Source: CAZNPL01 sp964574815
GTDB taxonomy: Bacteria > Planctomycetota > Phycisphaerae > UBA1845
Reading direction: 5' to 3'
Assembly (NCBI GenBank): GCA_964574815.1
Contig: CAZNPL010000061.1
Coordinates: forward strand, 1-21,870
DNA: 21,870 nucleotides
A program made the translations under genes and the position numbers. Shown here in pieces: positions 6,821 to 13,905 of this stretch. Every line of letters starts with the position of its first letter. The first letter of the stretch is position 1. The notes under the pieces are model-generated. The model saw only the letters and a program-made list of their open reading frames with translations, was not told where the DNA came from and did no database searches.

Positions 6821-6956
6821 TGGTGTGCACCCTCACGAGGGATCGGACGGTACAACAAGCGGGCGCCGGCCGCAACAGCCCGAGACCTTGACGAACCAAC
6901 GCAGACGCCCGAAAGTCGCCAAATGAGTCGGCAGGCCCCACCTTCGGCGAAAGGGT

Positions 6957-6975
6957 GCACCCTGCGCAAGGGTGC
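6957..6975. repeat. Inverted repeat GCACCCT / AGGGTGC
   Basis: Seven-base perfect arms with the five-base spacer GCGCA, lying within the hslV upstream region 137 bases before the hslV start. It overlaps the self-complementary decamer GGGTGCACCC (6953-6962). It could be an operator or a REP-like hairpin; nothing distinguishes the two. Confidence 0.55.
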
Positions 6976-7021
6976 CAATGGCGGCTTGTCTGCCGGTGTT
7001 TTTCGTCTTTCAAAAGTTGGG

Positions 7022-7048
7022 TGCCATGCCCACGCTTGCAGGGGCATG
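7022..7048. repeat. TGCCATGCCCACGC element with hairpin CATGCCC / GGGCATG
   Basis: The 14-base start (7022-7035) matches 3573-3586 (TGCCATGCCTACGC) at 13 of 14 positions. Seven-base arms CATGCCC (7025-7031) and GGGCATG (7042-7048) can pair. Elements of this style recur between genes in planctomycete genomes (from general knowledge, not checked here). Confidence 0.6.
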
Positions 7049-7120
7049 CTTTTCGAGATGCCGTCGAGTTACGATATCTGTGCAGCCACCTTTCAAAACA
7101 GCAAGAAACCGGCTCTGAGC

Positions 7121-7615
7121 ATGAAATCAACGATCGCCACCATTTTTACATTGCTCTGCACAGCTTGCCTGTTCCTGCCGGCCTGCGCGGGCCGCTCGAA
7201 AATCAACACGGAAAAGGAGGCGGAGGAAGAGAAGAAGCCGGCACAACCGGCGCCTCAAAACGACGACCAGCCGACCGGCCACGTAACCGTGACGATCCCG
7301 GACCTGGAGCCGTACCAGCCCGACAATGCGGAAGCTCAATGGCTCGGCGTGGATCGAATTGCTGAGGATGCCGACGGGGCCTGGGCCACCGGAGGAGTCT
7401 TTGCGGGCAACCGCGTCGTGATCCGCACCGAAAACGTCGCCCAGTTCAGAATAGAACTCGATCGGCTTCCCGTCGATTGGGACCGCCGCGTCGTGCTGCG
7501 AATCGACGGGCGACCGTCCGAACTCACGCGAAAGCACTACCCCACCCTGACGCTTCGCCGATCGCCGACCGGCGGCTGGATCCCGGTCGAACCCGACAAT
7601 GCCGAAAGCCCCTGA
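7121..7615 (+). CDS. Small lipoprotein of unknown function
   Basis: This encodes 164 residues. The frame is open far upstream through repeats, but a proper N-terminus begins at 7121. MKSTIATIFTLLCTACLFLP forms a signal peptide ending in the lipobox LPAC (Cys22), so the protein should be lipid-anchored. It is followed by a short Lys/Glu- and Pro-rich linker (about residues 28-48) and a compact beta-type domain of about 110 residues with HVTVTIPDLEPY, RVVIRTENVAQFRIEL and RRVVLRIDG. No known family was recognised. No clear ribosome binding site precedes the start. The gene is divergent from hslV and convergent with the zinc-ribbon membrane gene, so it is probably its own transcription unit. Confidence 0.78.
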   Translation: MKSTIATIFTLLCTACLFLPACAGRSKINTEKEAEEEKKPAQPAPQNDDQPTGHVTVTIPDLEPYQPDNAEAQWLGVDRIAEDADGAWATGGVFAGNRVVIRTENVAQFRIELDRLPVDWDRRVVLRIDGRPSELTRKHYPTLTLRRSPTGGWIPVEPDNAESP

Positions 7616-7751
7616 CGCGCTGCGTCTCGACTGCCACGTCCCGGTCGCCCCGCAACCTGCCGCAGCACCCCCTCCACGACAACTCACTTGCCTCAGATAA
7701 AGCAACGCCGGTCCGCACGATCGTACACGTGACACCAGGGTACCATGGGCA

Positions 7752-7778
7752 AGCGGAGCCGCCCTCGGCGGACCCGCT
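7752..7778. repeat. Imperfect palindrome between convergent genes
   Basis: The outer arms AGCGG / CCGCT and inner arms CCGCC / GGCGG are separated by a two-by-two mismatch, with the loop CTC. It sits in the 215-base gap between the convergent stops at 7615 and 7831, where a bidirectional terminator is expected, but has no T-tract on either side. Its core resembles the palindrome at 3603-3621. Confidence 0.6.
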
Positions 7779-7830
7779 CGTGCTTGGCCGACTTGCTGCC
7801 GCTTGTCGGGACTGCCTCTGCGACGTGGCC

Positions 7831-8730
7831 TCATCCCTCCCCGCCCGGCCGCCCACCGAGCGCGTCCGCCCGCGACACCCGCCGACGCTGGAATGGAGTA
7901 CCGCACTCCGGGCAGCGATTCCCCGGCAGCTTGTAAAGCGGGTAGCCGCACGACTCACAGCAGGTCTCGTCAATCTCGATGCGAAGCTCCAGCGCGCACT
8001 CCAGGCACCGGTTGCTGCCCACCTCCGCATCCTGCTCCAGCCCGCAGCGCGGACACGCCACACGCACCAGCAAGGGGCCGCCCTCGAAGCCCTCCAGCCG
8101 CTTGAGATAGTAAATTTGATGAAGCAGAACCAAAACCGCCACCCCGCACGCACCGACGATCGCGGTCATGTCGATCAGTGTCTCCGGGAGGGCCGGCTTG
8201 CGATCCGTCGCGGCCGCCCAGCCGACGTCGCTCAAGAGCACGCCGACCAGCGCGACCAGGAAACTCGTGCCCGTCTTGATCCACGCCAGATGCGCCGGCA
8301 CACGAGCAAAGGACAGCAGCGAAATCACCGCGCAGACCGCCGCCCACACCCACAAAAACACCAGGACGTGCAGGCTCCGAGCCTCCGCTGACCACTCCCA
8401 CAACCACCAGCTCCACGCCTCCATCACACCCAGCGCCAAGCCGGCCGCCGAACACGCGATGCCCGCCACCGCGATGAACCGCACGCGCCGCCGTTCCAGC
8501 GCCGCCAGATTGGCCGACGCCAGCACCACCGCCGCAACTGTCAGCAACGCCGAAATCCGGATGCGCCCCTCCGTCGCGTTCACCCACCGCGGCGGCCGAG
8601 GCCAATGAAGCACCAACTGAGTCACCAGCACCGCCAGGCTCAACGCCCCGCCCAACAGCAGCAGGACGATCAGACCCTTAAGGAGCTTGGCCGCAAACCG
8701 GCGTCGGCGGATACGTGACTGGATCGGCAT
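7831..8730 (-). CDS. Polytopic membrane protein with two C-terminal zinc ribbons
   Basis: This encodes 299 residues from the ATG at 8730. The frame is open further upstream, but that stretch overlaps the end of the ligase gene and reads as Arg-rich shadow sequence. An Arg-rich start (MPIQSRIRRRRF) precedes about six hydrophobic segments, for example KGLIVLLLLGGALSLAVLV and LHVLVFLWVWAAVCAVISLL. The last 80 residues hold two zinc-ribbon-like units: CPRCG...CLEC and CESCGYPL...CPECGTPF. The second is nearly the same as the tail of the protein at 887-1480, although the membrane parts are unrelated by eye. The gene lies 94 bases behind the O-antigen ligase-like gene on the same strand and is probably co-transcribed, which hints at an envelope or polysaccharide role. 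Function is unknown. Confidence 0.82.
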   Translation of the reverse strand: MPIQSRIRRRRFAAKLLKGLIVLLLLGGALSLAVLVTQLVLHWPRPPRWVNATEGRIRISALLTVAAVVLASANLAALERRRVRFIAVAGIACSAAGLALGVMEAWSWWLWEWSAEARSLHVLVFLWVWAAVCAVISLLSFARVPAHLAWIKTGTSFLVALVGVLLSDVGWAAATDRKPALPETLIDMTAIVGACGVAVLVLLHQIYYLKRLEGFEGGPLLVRVACPRCGLEQDAEVGSNRCLECALELRIEIDETCCESCGYPLYKLPGNRCPECGTPFQRRRVSRADALGGRPGGEG

Positions 8731-8824
8731 ACCTCTCAAGTGCTCCGGCGGACCGGTTAGAGTATGCCGCGAGGGCAGCATCCTCACAAGGCCCTGACCG
8801 GCTCGACTCAATCGCCCAAGGGCG

Positions 8825-11044
8825 TCACCCGGCATCACGCGACCATCCTTCAGCAAGACGATCCACTCGCCTGGCGGCCTCTTCCAACGCCTCCCGCTGC
8901 CCAGGCCGAAGTCGCCGGATCTTCTCCCACGCCGGTCGAGCATCATCGAGCTCCAGCGCCCGTCGATAATGAACCGCGGCCCGCCTCAGTACGTCCGCGT
9001 CTCGCTGCGACCGCCCCAGTGTGGCCAGACATTCGGCAAGCAACTCGTGCGAAGCCGGATCGGTAGGATAGAGGTGGACCACTCGCTCGGCCGCCCTGAC
9101 GGCCGTCTCGAAATGTGCGGAGCTCCCGGTCAGCTCACCACAAGCCAGATGGCACCGGCTCTTCATTCGGTGCAGCAGCAGGTGCCACGGGTCGCGCTCG
9201 ATCGCCTCCTCCAACTCCTCGAGCGCGGCGAGGTATGGTCCGCATTCCTCGCCGCGCGCCGTCGATCTGTGAACGCGGGCACTCTCGAAGAACGGCTGAG
9301 GATCAAAGGCGTCCCACTTGCCTGCCCGTTCATAAAGCTGCAGCGCGTCGGAAACGCCCTTAGCCTCACGCCCTCGCTGCAGGTATCGATTGCATAGGCC
9401 CACTGGAATCACGATTCCCACCACGAGCGTCACCAGGCAAGCCAGCACCGCGTTGGCCCACCACTGAAGTCTGCGGATTTCATGCCCGGCAACCGCCACT
9501 CCCGACTCGTACCGGCTCGCCAGCATCGCGGCGGCCAGCGCAAACGCCGTCGTCATCGTCCCCGGAATCAGCGAGGCGAAGTTGATCGTGTCCTGCAGCA
9601 GAAAGGCCAGCAACGCAAAGCCCACACCCGTGGCGAGCGTCGAACACCTCTCGATCTGCACGGCCGCCGTCACCACGAACGCAGTCACCCAGGCCAAAAG
9701 GGGCAGCATCGTCGCGAAGAACCGGTACGCCGGATCATCACTCCCCAGCAATGCCACCCGAGGAAGGAAGATGATCACCGCTAGCCCCAGACACCAGCCG
9801 AGCCATTGCTTAAGCGGTTTGACGTCTTCACTAACCGCCTCTGAGGTCGGCGGCCGTTGCCGTTGCCCGACACGCGAGACGCCGACCAGGATCGCCATCA
9901 GGCCAACCGCGCCGACCAGACCCCAGTCCGTCGCCGCCGACACCAGGAAATTATGCGGGTGCTCGACCTCCTCCGGACTTGCGATGGACTTGTATTGAAG
10001 ATAGTGCCGGCCGAAGTTTCCACTACCGACGCCGACCAGCGGCCGATCAGCGACCATTGACGTCGAGACCTTCCAATACTCCCACCGAAAGCTCAGTGTT
10101 TGCGTCGGTAGTGAGTCGGTCGCCTGACCATACGCCAGTACACCGAGAGCAAAACACCCCGCAACGGCCCACCCGCCGATCAGTGCCGACCGCCGCGTAG
10201 GCGTCTTCCACAAACACCACGCCAACAGCACCAGCATGATCGCACCGGCCGTCATCGCGCCCAGGGCCCGCGTCAGATACGCTGCATAGGCAAGCAACAT
10301 CGCGAGCAGCCAGAGCGGAACCGCGGACAACCACGAGACGGTTCGATCACCACGCCGCCGCGTGGCCACTCCGGCCGAAAACGCCACCAGGCACCCCATC
10401 ACGAGGTGCGCGCCGGCCACGTTGGCGTGCGCCAGATAACCGGACGCTTCCCTCGCCTTCATGCGCGCCTCAAAGAGCTGCACGCGCTCCGAATCGAGCG
10501 GAACACCCTGACTCGACCAGATCTCCTCACGTTGTGATGCGTAAGCCGCTTCTGTTTCCGGTATGACATAGAAGGCCTGGTGAAGACACTCCACGGCTTG
10601 TGCGGAGGCACTGGCCACCACCACGCACACCGCCAGCCGGATGCGCCACCGGTCCCGAAGCAACTGGGTCAAGACCACCGCCAGCAGCAGAACGCTCAGC
10701 CAGTCCGCCGCCCCGTTGATTGCCAGCCGCCTGTTGCCGGCGAACACACAGGAAGCGCCCGCAGCCAAGGCAAGCATCACGCCTCCCCACTCGATGCCGC
10801 ACCAGCGATAAGTGCGATCGTTGAGCAGTATCCGCGAGATGAGCCACACCAGGGCGGCCAGCAAGATGACCGCGTCGATCATGAGGGTTGCGAACGGAAG
10901 CGGGTCCTGGATGTTCTGCAGCGCTCGCGTCAGCGACAGCCCGGCCGAGTCATACGTCTCGGCGATCAGCGGCCGCAGCCCCACAACGCCCAGCAGCATG
11001 ACCAGGCAGGCCGCCTCCAGATTTTGGCCGATTCGTTCCCTCAT
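8825..11044 (-). CDS. O-antigen ligase/polymerase family (Wzy_C) membrane protein with C-terminal TPR-like region
   Basis: This encodes 739 residues from the ATG at 11044; a TTG at 11074 would add ten. There are about eleven hydrophobic segments. Between them, around residues 320-380, is the Wzy_C signature: RWEYWKVSTSMVADRPLVGV, then GSGNF and later HPHNFLV. This is the periplasmic loop of O-antigen ligases and related polymerases (WaaL/Wzy/PglL type), which join lipid-linked glycans to an acceptor in the inner membrane. The last 180 residues or so are soluble and helical, with TPR-like repeats (LEEAIERDPWHLLLHRMK, VVHLYPTDPASHELLAECLA, AVHYRRALELDDARPAW), probably facing the periplasm and binding a partner. 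The substrate cannot be told from the sequence. The zinc-ribbon membrane gene follows closely. A weak promoter candidate lies 80 bases upstream. Confidence 0.88.
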   Translation of the reverse strand: MRERIGQNLEAACLVMLLGVVGLRPLIAETYDSAGLSLTRALQNIQDPLPFATLMIDAVILLAALVWLISRILLNDRTYRWCGIEWGGVMLALAAGASCVFAGNRRLAINGAADWLSVLLLAVVLTQLLRDRWRIRLAVCVVVASASAQAVECLHQAFYVIPETEAAYASQREEIWSSQGVPLDSERVQLFEARMKAREASGYLAHANVAGAHLVMGCLVAFSAGVATRRRGDRTVSWLSAVPLWLLAMLLAYAAYLTRALGAMTAGAIMLVLLAWCLWKTPTRRSALIGGWAVAGCFALGVLAYGQATDSLPTQTLSFRWEYWKVSTSMVADRPLVGVGSGNFGRHYLQYKSIASPEEVEHPHNFLVSAATDWGLVGAVGLMAILVGVSRVGQRQRPPTSEAVSEDVKPLKQWLGWCLGLAVIIFLPRVALLGSDDPAYRFFATMLPLLAWVTAFVVTAAVQIERCSTLATGVGFALLAFLLQDTINFASLIPGTMTTAFALAAAMLASRYESGVAVAGHEIRRLQWWANAVLACLVTLVVGIVIPVGLCNRYLQRGREAKGVSDALQLYERAGKWDAFDPQPFFESARVHRSTARGEECGPYLAALEELEEAIERDPWHLLLHRMKSRCHLACGELTGSSAHFETAVRAAERVVHLYPTDPASHELLAECLATLGRSQRDADVLRRAAVHYRRALELDDARPAWEKIRRLRPGQREALEEAARRVDRLAEGWSRDAG

Positions 11045-11123
11045 CGTCCGGCTCGCCGCCGTCCGGTCCCGCAATGCAGAACCACAGCGTCTTTGTGCCT
11101 TCCGGGCAAATCAATCGGCGTTG

Positions 11124-11151
11124 ATTATCGGTACGAAACGCCGACCGACAA
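11124..11151 (-). promoter_or_regulatory. Possible sigma70-type promoter of the O-antigen ligase-like gene
   Basis: On the minus strand TTGTCG (11146-11151), a 16-base spacer and GATAAT (11124-11129) lie about 80 bases before the ATG. The -10 matches consensus at five of six positions and the -35 at four of six. It falls in the 262-base gap behind the preceding gene, which otherwise shows nothing clear. Confidence 0.3.
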
Positions 11152-11306
11152 CAACGTCGTCGGCGACGATGGGCACGACCGATGTACGGGGTTGGAATCC
11201 TGCGAGAAGCGTCGCTCGCGGCAGGATCTCCTCCGAGGCGTTCGAGTGCGCATGCACACCATCCGGAGGCGATGCGGATCGTCGCCGGCCCGTCGTAACA
11301 ACCCAA

Positions 11307-13610
11307 CTACAGCTGGCTGCGCGCCGTCGCTCTCTCCGTGGGCGACTTGTAGTGCGTGATCGATCGCGTCCGCCAAACGCGCCCGTCAAACGTCGTATAG
11401 GTGGACGTGGACTTGAAGAAGTCGATCTTGCGGACGACCGGACCCAGCTTGCCGATGATCTGGGTCACCCTGCCAAGGGTCTGCTGCGCCTTGGGGTCGG
11501 GCACGGTCATGCCGGCCATTCCCATGCCCATCGCCAGCGCTTGCAGGATGTCGGCCATCTCCTTGCCCATATCTCGCTGATCGCTGAAGCTGATCGAGTG
11601 GACCGGGGCGATTGGCGTCAGGGCCTCCGACATGAGCCGTTCATTCTCACGGATATTGGGATGTTCTCCGGCGGCTGTGGCAAAGCATCGCGCAACCGCC
11701 TCCTCTCCGCTGCCGACGACCAGGAATTCGTCCTTGACCCCGTAAACAAGCGGTTGTGGCAGCATCGCCATGTGAATCGTCTGAAATCCCTCGAGCCGCT
11801 CGTGTGCGGAGGGCTGGGTACGCACCGTCAGCATCCCGAGCATCGGATTCTGTTTGGCCATCTTCCCCGAGAGGTTTGAAAGGAAGGTCATTCCCGCTTG
11901 CATCTTCTCTCTGGCTACGCTTTCGTCCTTGACGCGGACCATGCCGACCCACGCCGATGCTCCTTGATTGTCCATGGTGACCGAAACCACGTCGGTGTCG
12001 AGCCAGCTCAGGAGATCCTTCCGCACCTTGAACCCGATCTGCTCCTGAACAAGCTTCCACTGCTGCCAGGCCTTTTCGCCGGGATCCCCCAGTTCGCGAA
12101 CGGACGTTTCCAAGAAGCCGTAAAGCGCGTCCAGATCGATGCCGCTGCTCACCGAGAATGAAACCGTTTCTTTGGGCAGATAGCGATCAAAGTCCTTGAT
12201 CGGCTCTCCGGACGCGATCACGGGGTAAATGGCCTTGCTCTTGGCATCCTCGGCCAGCACGGCGATTGACTCCATTCGCGTCGCGTGTTCCTCGGTTGAG
12301 GTGACGCACGCAATGTGATCCAGAACATCCATCGCGTCCCAAACCCGAGTGACCAGTTTTCGTGCAACGTTCTTCTCGCTCTTCGCCTGGTGCTGTGCGG
12401 CGAGCTTTTCGGCTTTGGCCAGCGCGGCCTTGTAACGCGGATCTTCTCGCAAGGTGACGAGGTCCGGGTCGGTCGAAATCTGCCTCGGGCCGTAGAAGCC
12501 TCCTTCGACGGACCGCTCGAGCCAGTCCATCGCCACATCCCGGTTCCCGTTGAGCGCGTGGAAGCAGGCGAGGTTGTACATGATCAGCGAATCTTTCGGG
12601 GCGACTTCGTGCGCTTTCTTGATGATGGCCAGCGCGGTCGCGTAGTCGGACTTACGATAGGCAGCAATCGCCTTGGCGTTAAAAGCCTGCGTCTCAGGCG
12701 TCTGAAGCGCGTTGAGCCAGACATCGCCGCCACGCCCCATCCCCTCCATGGCCGCGAAAAGCGTATTGAAATTGCATTTCATCCGCTCGCACATGCAGCG
12801 CATGTCGAAGAACGAGATGCTGTCGCTTGCAGCCGGCAGTTCGGCGAAGGCGGCCTTGAATCGCGGATCAGAAGCGATGGAACGCTTGTCGCTCTTGCCG
12901 CTCAAGAGAGCCGCGACGTCCTCGAACAACTCCTCGCCGAGCGACAGGCTGATCACATCGCCGTGCAGGCCGACGCCCATGCTCAGCATGGCCTTTTCTT
13001 TCTCGGCAATTCCCAAGCTGAATCGGCGTAACCCGTCCTTCCGCGCGACCTCCTCCACGCGAAAGATCTTCTTGTTCGATTTCTCGTTGATCACATCCGC
13101 GAAGGCCCGGCCGATGGCGGCAAGCTCCGTGAAATGCTCCTCGGCCGACTCGTGGCCCACTCGAAAGAGCACCACCAGCTCGGGCTGACCCATCATCACC
13201 GCATGACCGTGCCGGCTCGCCAGCGGAAGGCGCTCTGCGAACACCATTTCGCCGCCGAACATCGACTCCCAATCAACTTCGTTGAACAGTTCGGTGAACC
13301 GATCCTTCAAGCGGTTCGCCTCGGCCATCTCGTCGGCACCGACCAATGATTCGACGAGCGCCAGCACATCGTTCATGATGCCGGACTTGTGAAACGCCGT
13401 GACAACTTCGCCCCAATAATCGTCAAGGAACTGCCGTTGAGGATTGGGGCGCCCCGCGATGCACATGAACACGTCGTGAGGAACGGCACGCACCAGGCTG
13501 AACTCGGGCCGTTTGTCCTCCGCCGAGGCCGACGGCAACGGCAGGACCCAGGCGAGACACGCCAGCGCTGCACCCGTCGCGAAGCACCTTGTCGAACTGT
13601 TTTTCATCAT
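11307..13610 (-). CDS. Secreted protein of unknown function with central TPR / 'TPR end-of-group' module, DUF3352-like layout
   Basis: This encodes 767 residues from the ATG at 13610 (a second ATG follows at once); GAGGA just upstream is the ribosome binding site, so the longer open frame is not used. A signal peptide ends near PLPSASA-ED, so the protein is exported. Residues about 30-300 form one domain (HDVFMCIAGRPNPQRQFLDD onward). Residues about 305-405 form a TPR module (AYRKSDYATALAIIKKAHEV, MYNLACFHALNGNRDVAMDW) closing with DPDLVTLREDPRYKAAL, the 'TPR end-of-group' pattern. Residues 415-767 form a second domain that resembles the first in outline (IACVTSTEEHATRM, VGSGEEAVARCF). The arrangement recalls DUF3352-type planctomycete proteins, but this is a loose assignment. 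It is flanked by the giant subtilase upstream and the ligase downstream, all on one strand but with gaps of 260-300 bases. Confidence 0.85.
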   Translation of the reverse strand: MMKNSSTRCFATGAALACLAWVLPLPSASAEDKRPEFSLVRAVPHDVFMCIAGRPNPQRQFLDDYWGEVVTAFHKSGIMNDVLALVESLVGADEMAEANRLKDRFTELFNEVDWESMFGGEMVFAERLPLASRHGHAVMMGQPELVVLFRVGHESAEEHFTELAAIGRAFADVINEKSNKKIFRVEEVARKDGLRRFSLGIAEKEKAMLSMGVGLHGDVISLSLGEELFEDVAALLSGKSDKRSIASDPRFKAAFAELPAASDSISFFDMRCMCERMKCNFNTLFAAMEGMGRGGDVWLNALQTPETQAFNAKAIAAYRKSDYATALAIIKKAHEVAPKDSLIMYNLACFHALNGNRDVAMDWLERSVEGGFYGPRQISTDPDLVTLREDPRYKAALAKAEKLAAQHQAKSEKNVARKLVTRVWDAMDVLDHIACVTSTEEHATRMESIAVLAEDAKSKAIYPVIASGEPIKDFDRYLPKETVSFSVSSGIDLDALYGFLETSVRELGDPGEKAWQQWKLVQEQIGFKVRKDLLSWLDTDVVSVTMDNQGASAWVGMVRVKDESVAREKMQAGMTFLSNLSGKMAKQNPMLGMLTVRTQPSAHERLEGFQTIHMAMLPQPLVYGVKDEFLVVGSGEEAVARCFATAAGEHPNIRENERLMSEALTPIAPVHSISFSDQRDMGKEMADILQALAMGMGMAGMTVPDPKAQQTLGRVTQIIGKLGPVVRKIDFFKSTSTYTTFDGRVWRTRSITHYKSPTERATARSQL

Positions 13611-13615
13611 TTGAT

Positions 13616-13620
13616 TCCTC
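13616..13620 (-). promoter_or_regulatory. Ribosome binding site deciding the start of the TPR-containing secreted protein
   Basis: GAGGA lies five bases before the first and eight before the second of two adjacent ATG codons (13610 and 13607). It supports the signal-peptide start over the upstream alternatives in the same frame. Confidence 0.65.
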
Positions 13621-13630
13621 TGATCGTGCG

Positions 13631-13647
13631 CGTGACCTTCCGTCACG
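13631..13647. repeat. Small hairpin CGTGAC / GTCACG in the leader
   Basis: Six-base perfect arms around a five-base loop lie 20-37 bases before the start codon at 13610, inside the expected 5' untranslated region. It could be an operator or an RNA hairpin, and the length is within chance range. Confidence 0.35.
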
Positions 13648-13723
13648 TTGCGTTTCGGCCGCCACGCGAGGCTCGCGCAGTACATATGTGCATCGGTTTC
13701 GTGGGCGACCTGCGACCGTCTCA

Positions 13724-13752
13724 ATTTTATCTTTCGATTAAGACCCCCTCAA
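13724..13752 (-). promoter_or_regulatory. Sigma70-type promoter candidate for the TPR-containing secreted protein
   Basis: On the minus strand TTGAGG (13747-13752), a 17-base spacer and TAAAAT (13724-13729) lie in an AT-rich pocket about 110 bases before the start codon. The -10 matches five of six consensus positions, the -35 four of six, and the spacing is ideal. It separates this gene from the upstream subtilase gene. Confidence 0.5.
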
Positions 13753-13905
13753 TCAGAGGCCATGCCCCGCCACAACTTCCCACAATTTCCGACATCGCCG
13801 GTGGCAAGTACGGGGGGCTGAAGGTGGGCCGCGGCGTCGATTGCCTCAGGCTGATCAATGGCGGGGTTCTGACGCACTGAGATCAGGACGGCAGATCGGC
13901 GGAGA

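Larger units (their letters stand above)
6821..7120. other. Divergent intergenic region between hslV and a lipoprotein gene
   Basis: Three hundred bases without a gene. They hold an inverted repeat (GCACCCT / AGGGTGC, 6957-6975) and a TGCCATGCCCACGC element with its own short hairpin (7022-7048). Promoters for both flanking genes must lie here or nearby, but no clear -35/-10 pair was found on either strand. Confidence 0.6.

Noticed and set aside
3896..7615. Very long plus-strand open frame (1239 codons) across the repeat island and opposite hslUV
   Set aside because: It runs through the N gap, the tandem repeats and antisense to hslU and hslV, which are certain. Only its last 165 codons (from 7121) form a real gene, the small lipoprotein.
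8731..8946. N-terminal extension of the zinc-ribbon membrane protein
   Set aside because: It overlaps the end of the O-antigen ligase-like gene by about 120 bases and reads as Arg/Gly-rich shadow; the start at 8730 directly precedes the first membrane segment.
11045..11306. CGTCG/CGACG mini-hairpin as a terminator of the 11307-13610 gene
   Set aside because: There are only five pairs and no T-tract follows; it is within chance for GC-rich DNA.
13856..13886. CTGATC ... GATCAG pair downstream of the giant subtilase stop as a terminator
   Set aside because: The arms are six bases with a long loop and no T-tract, so it is not distinguishable from chance.
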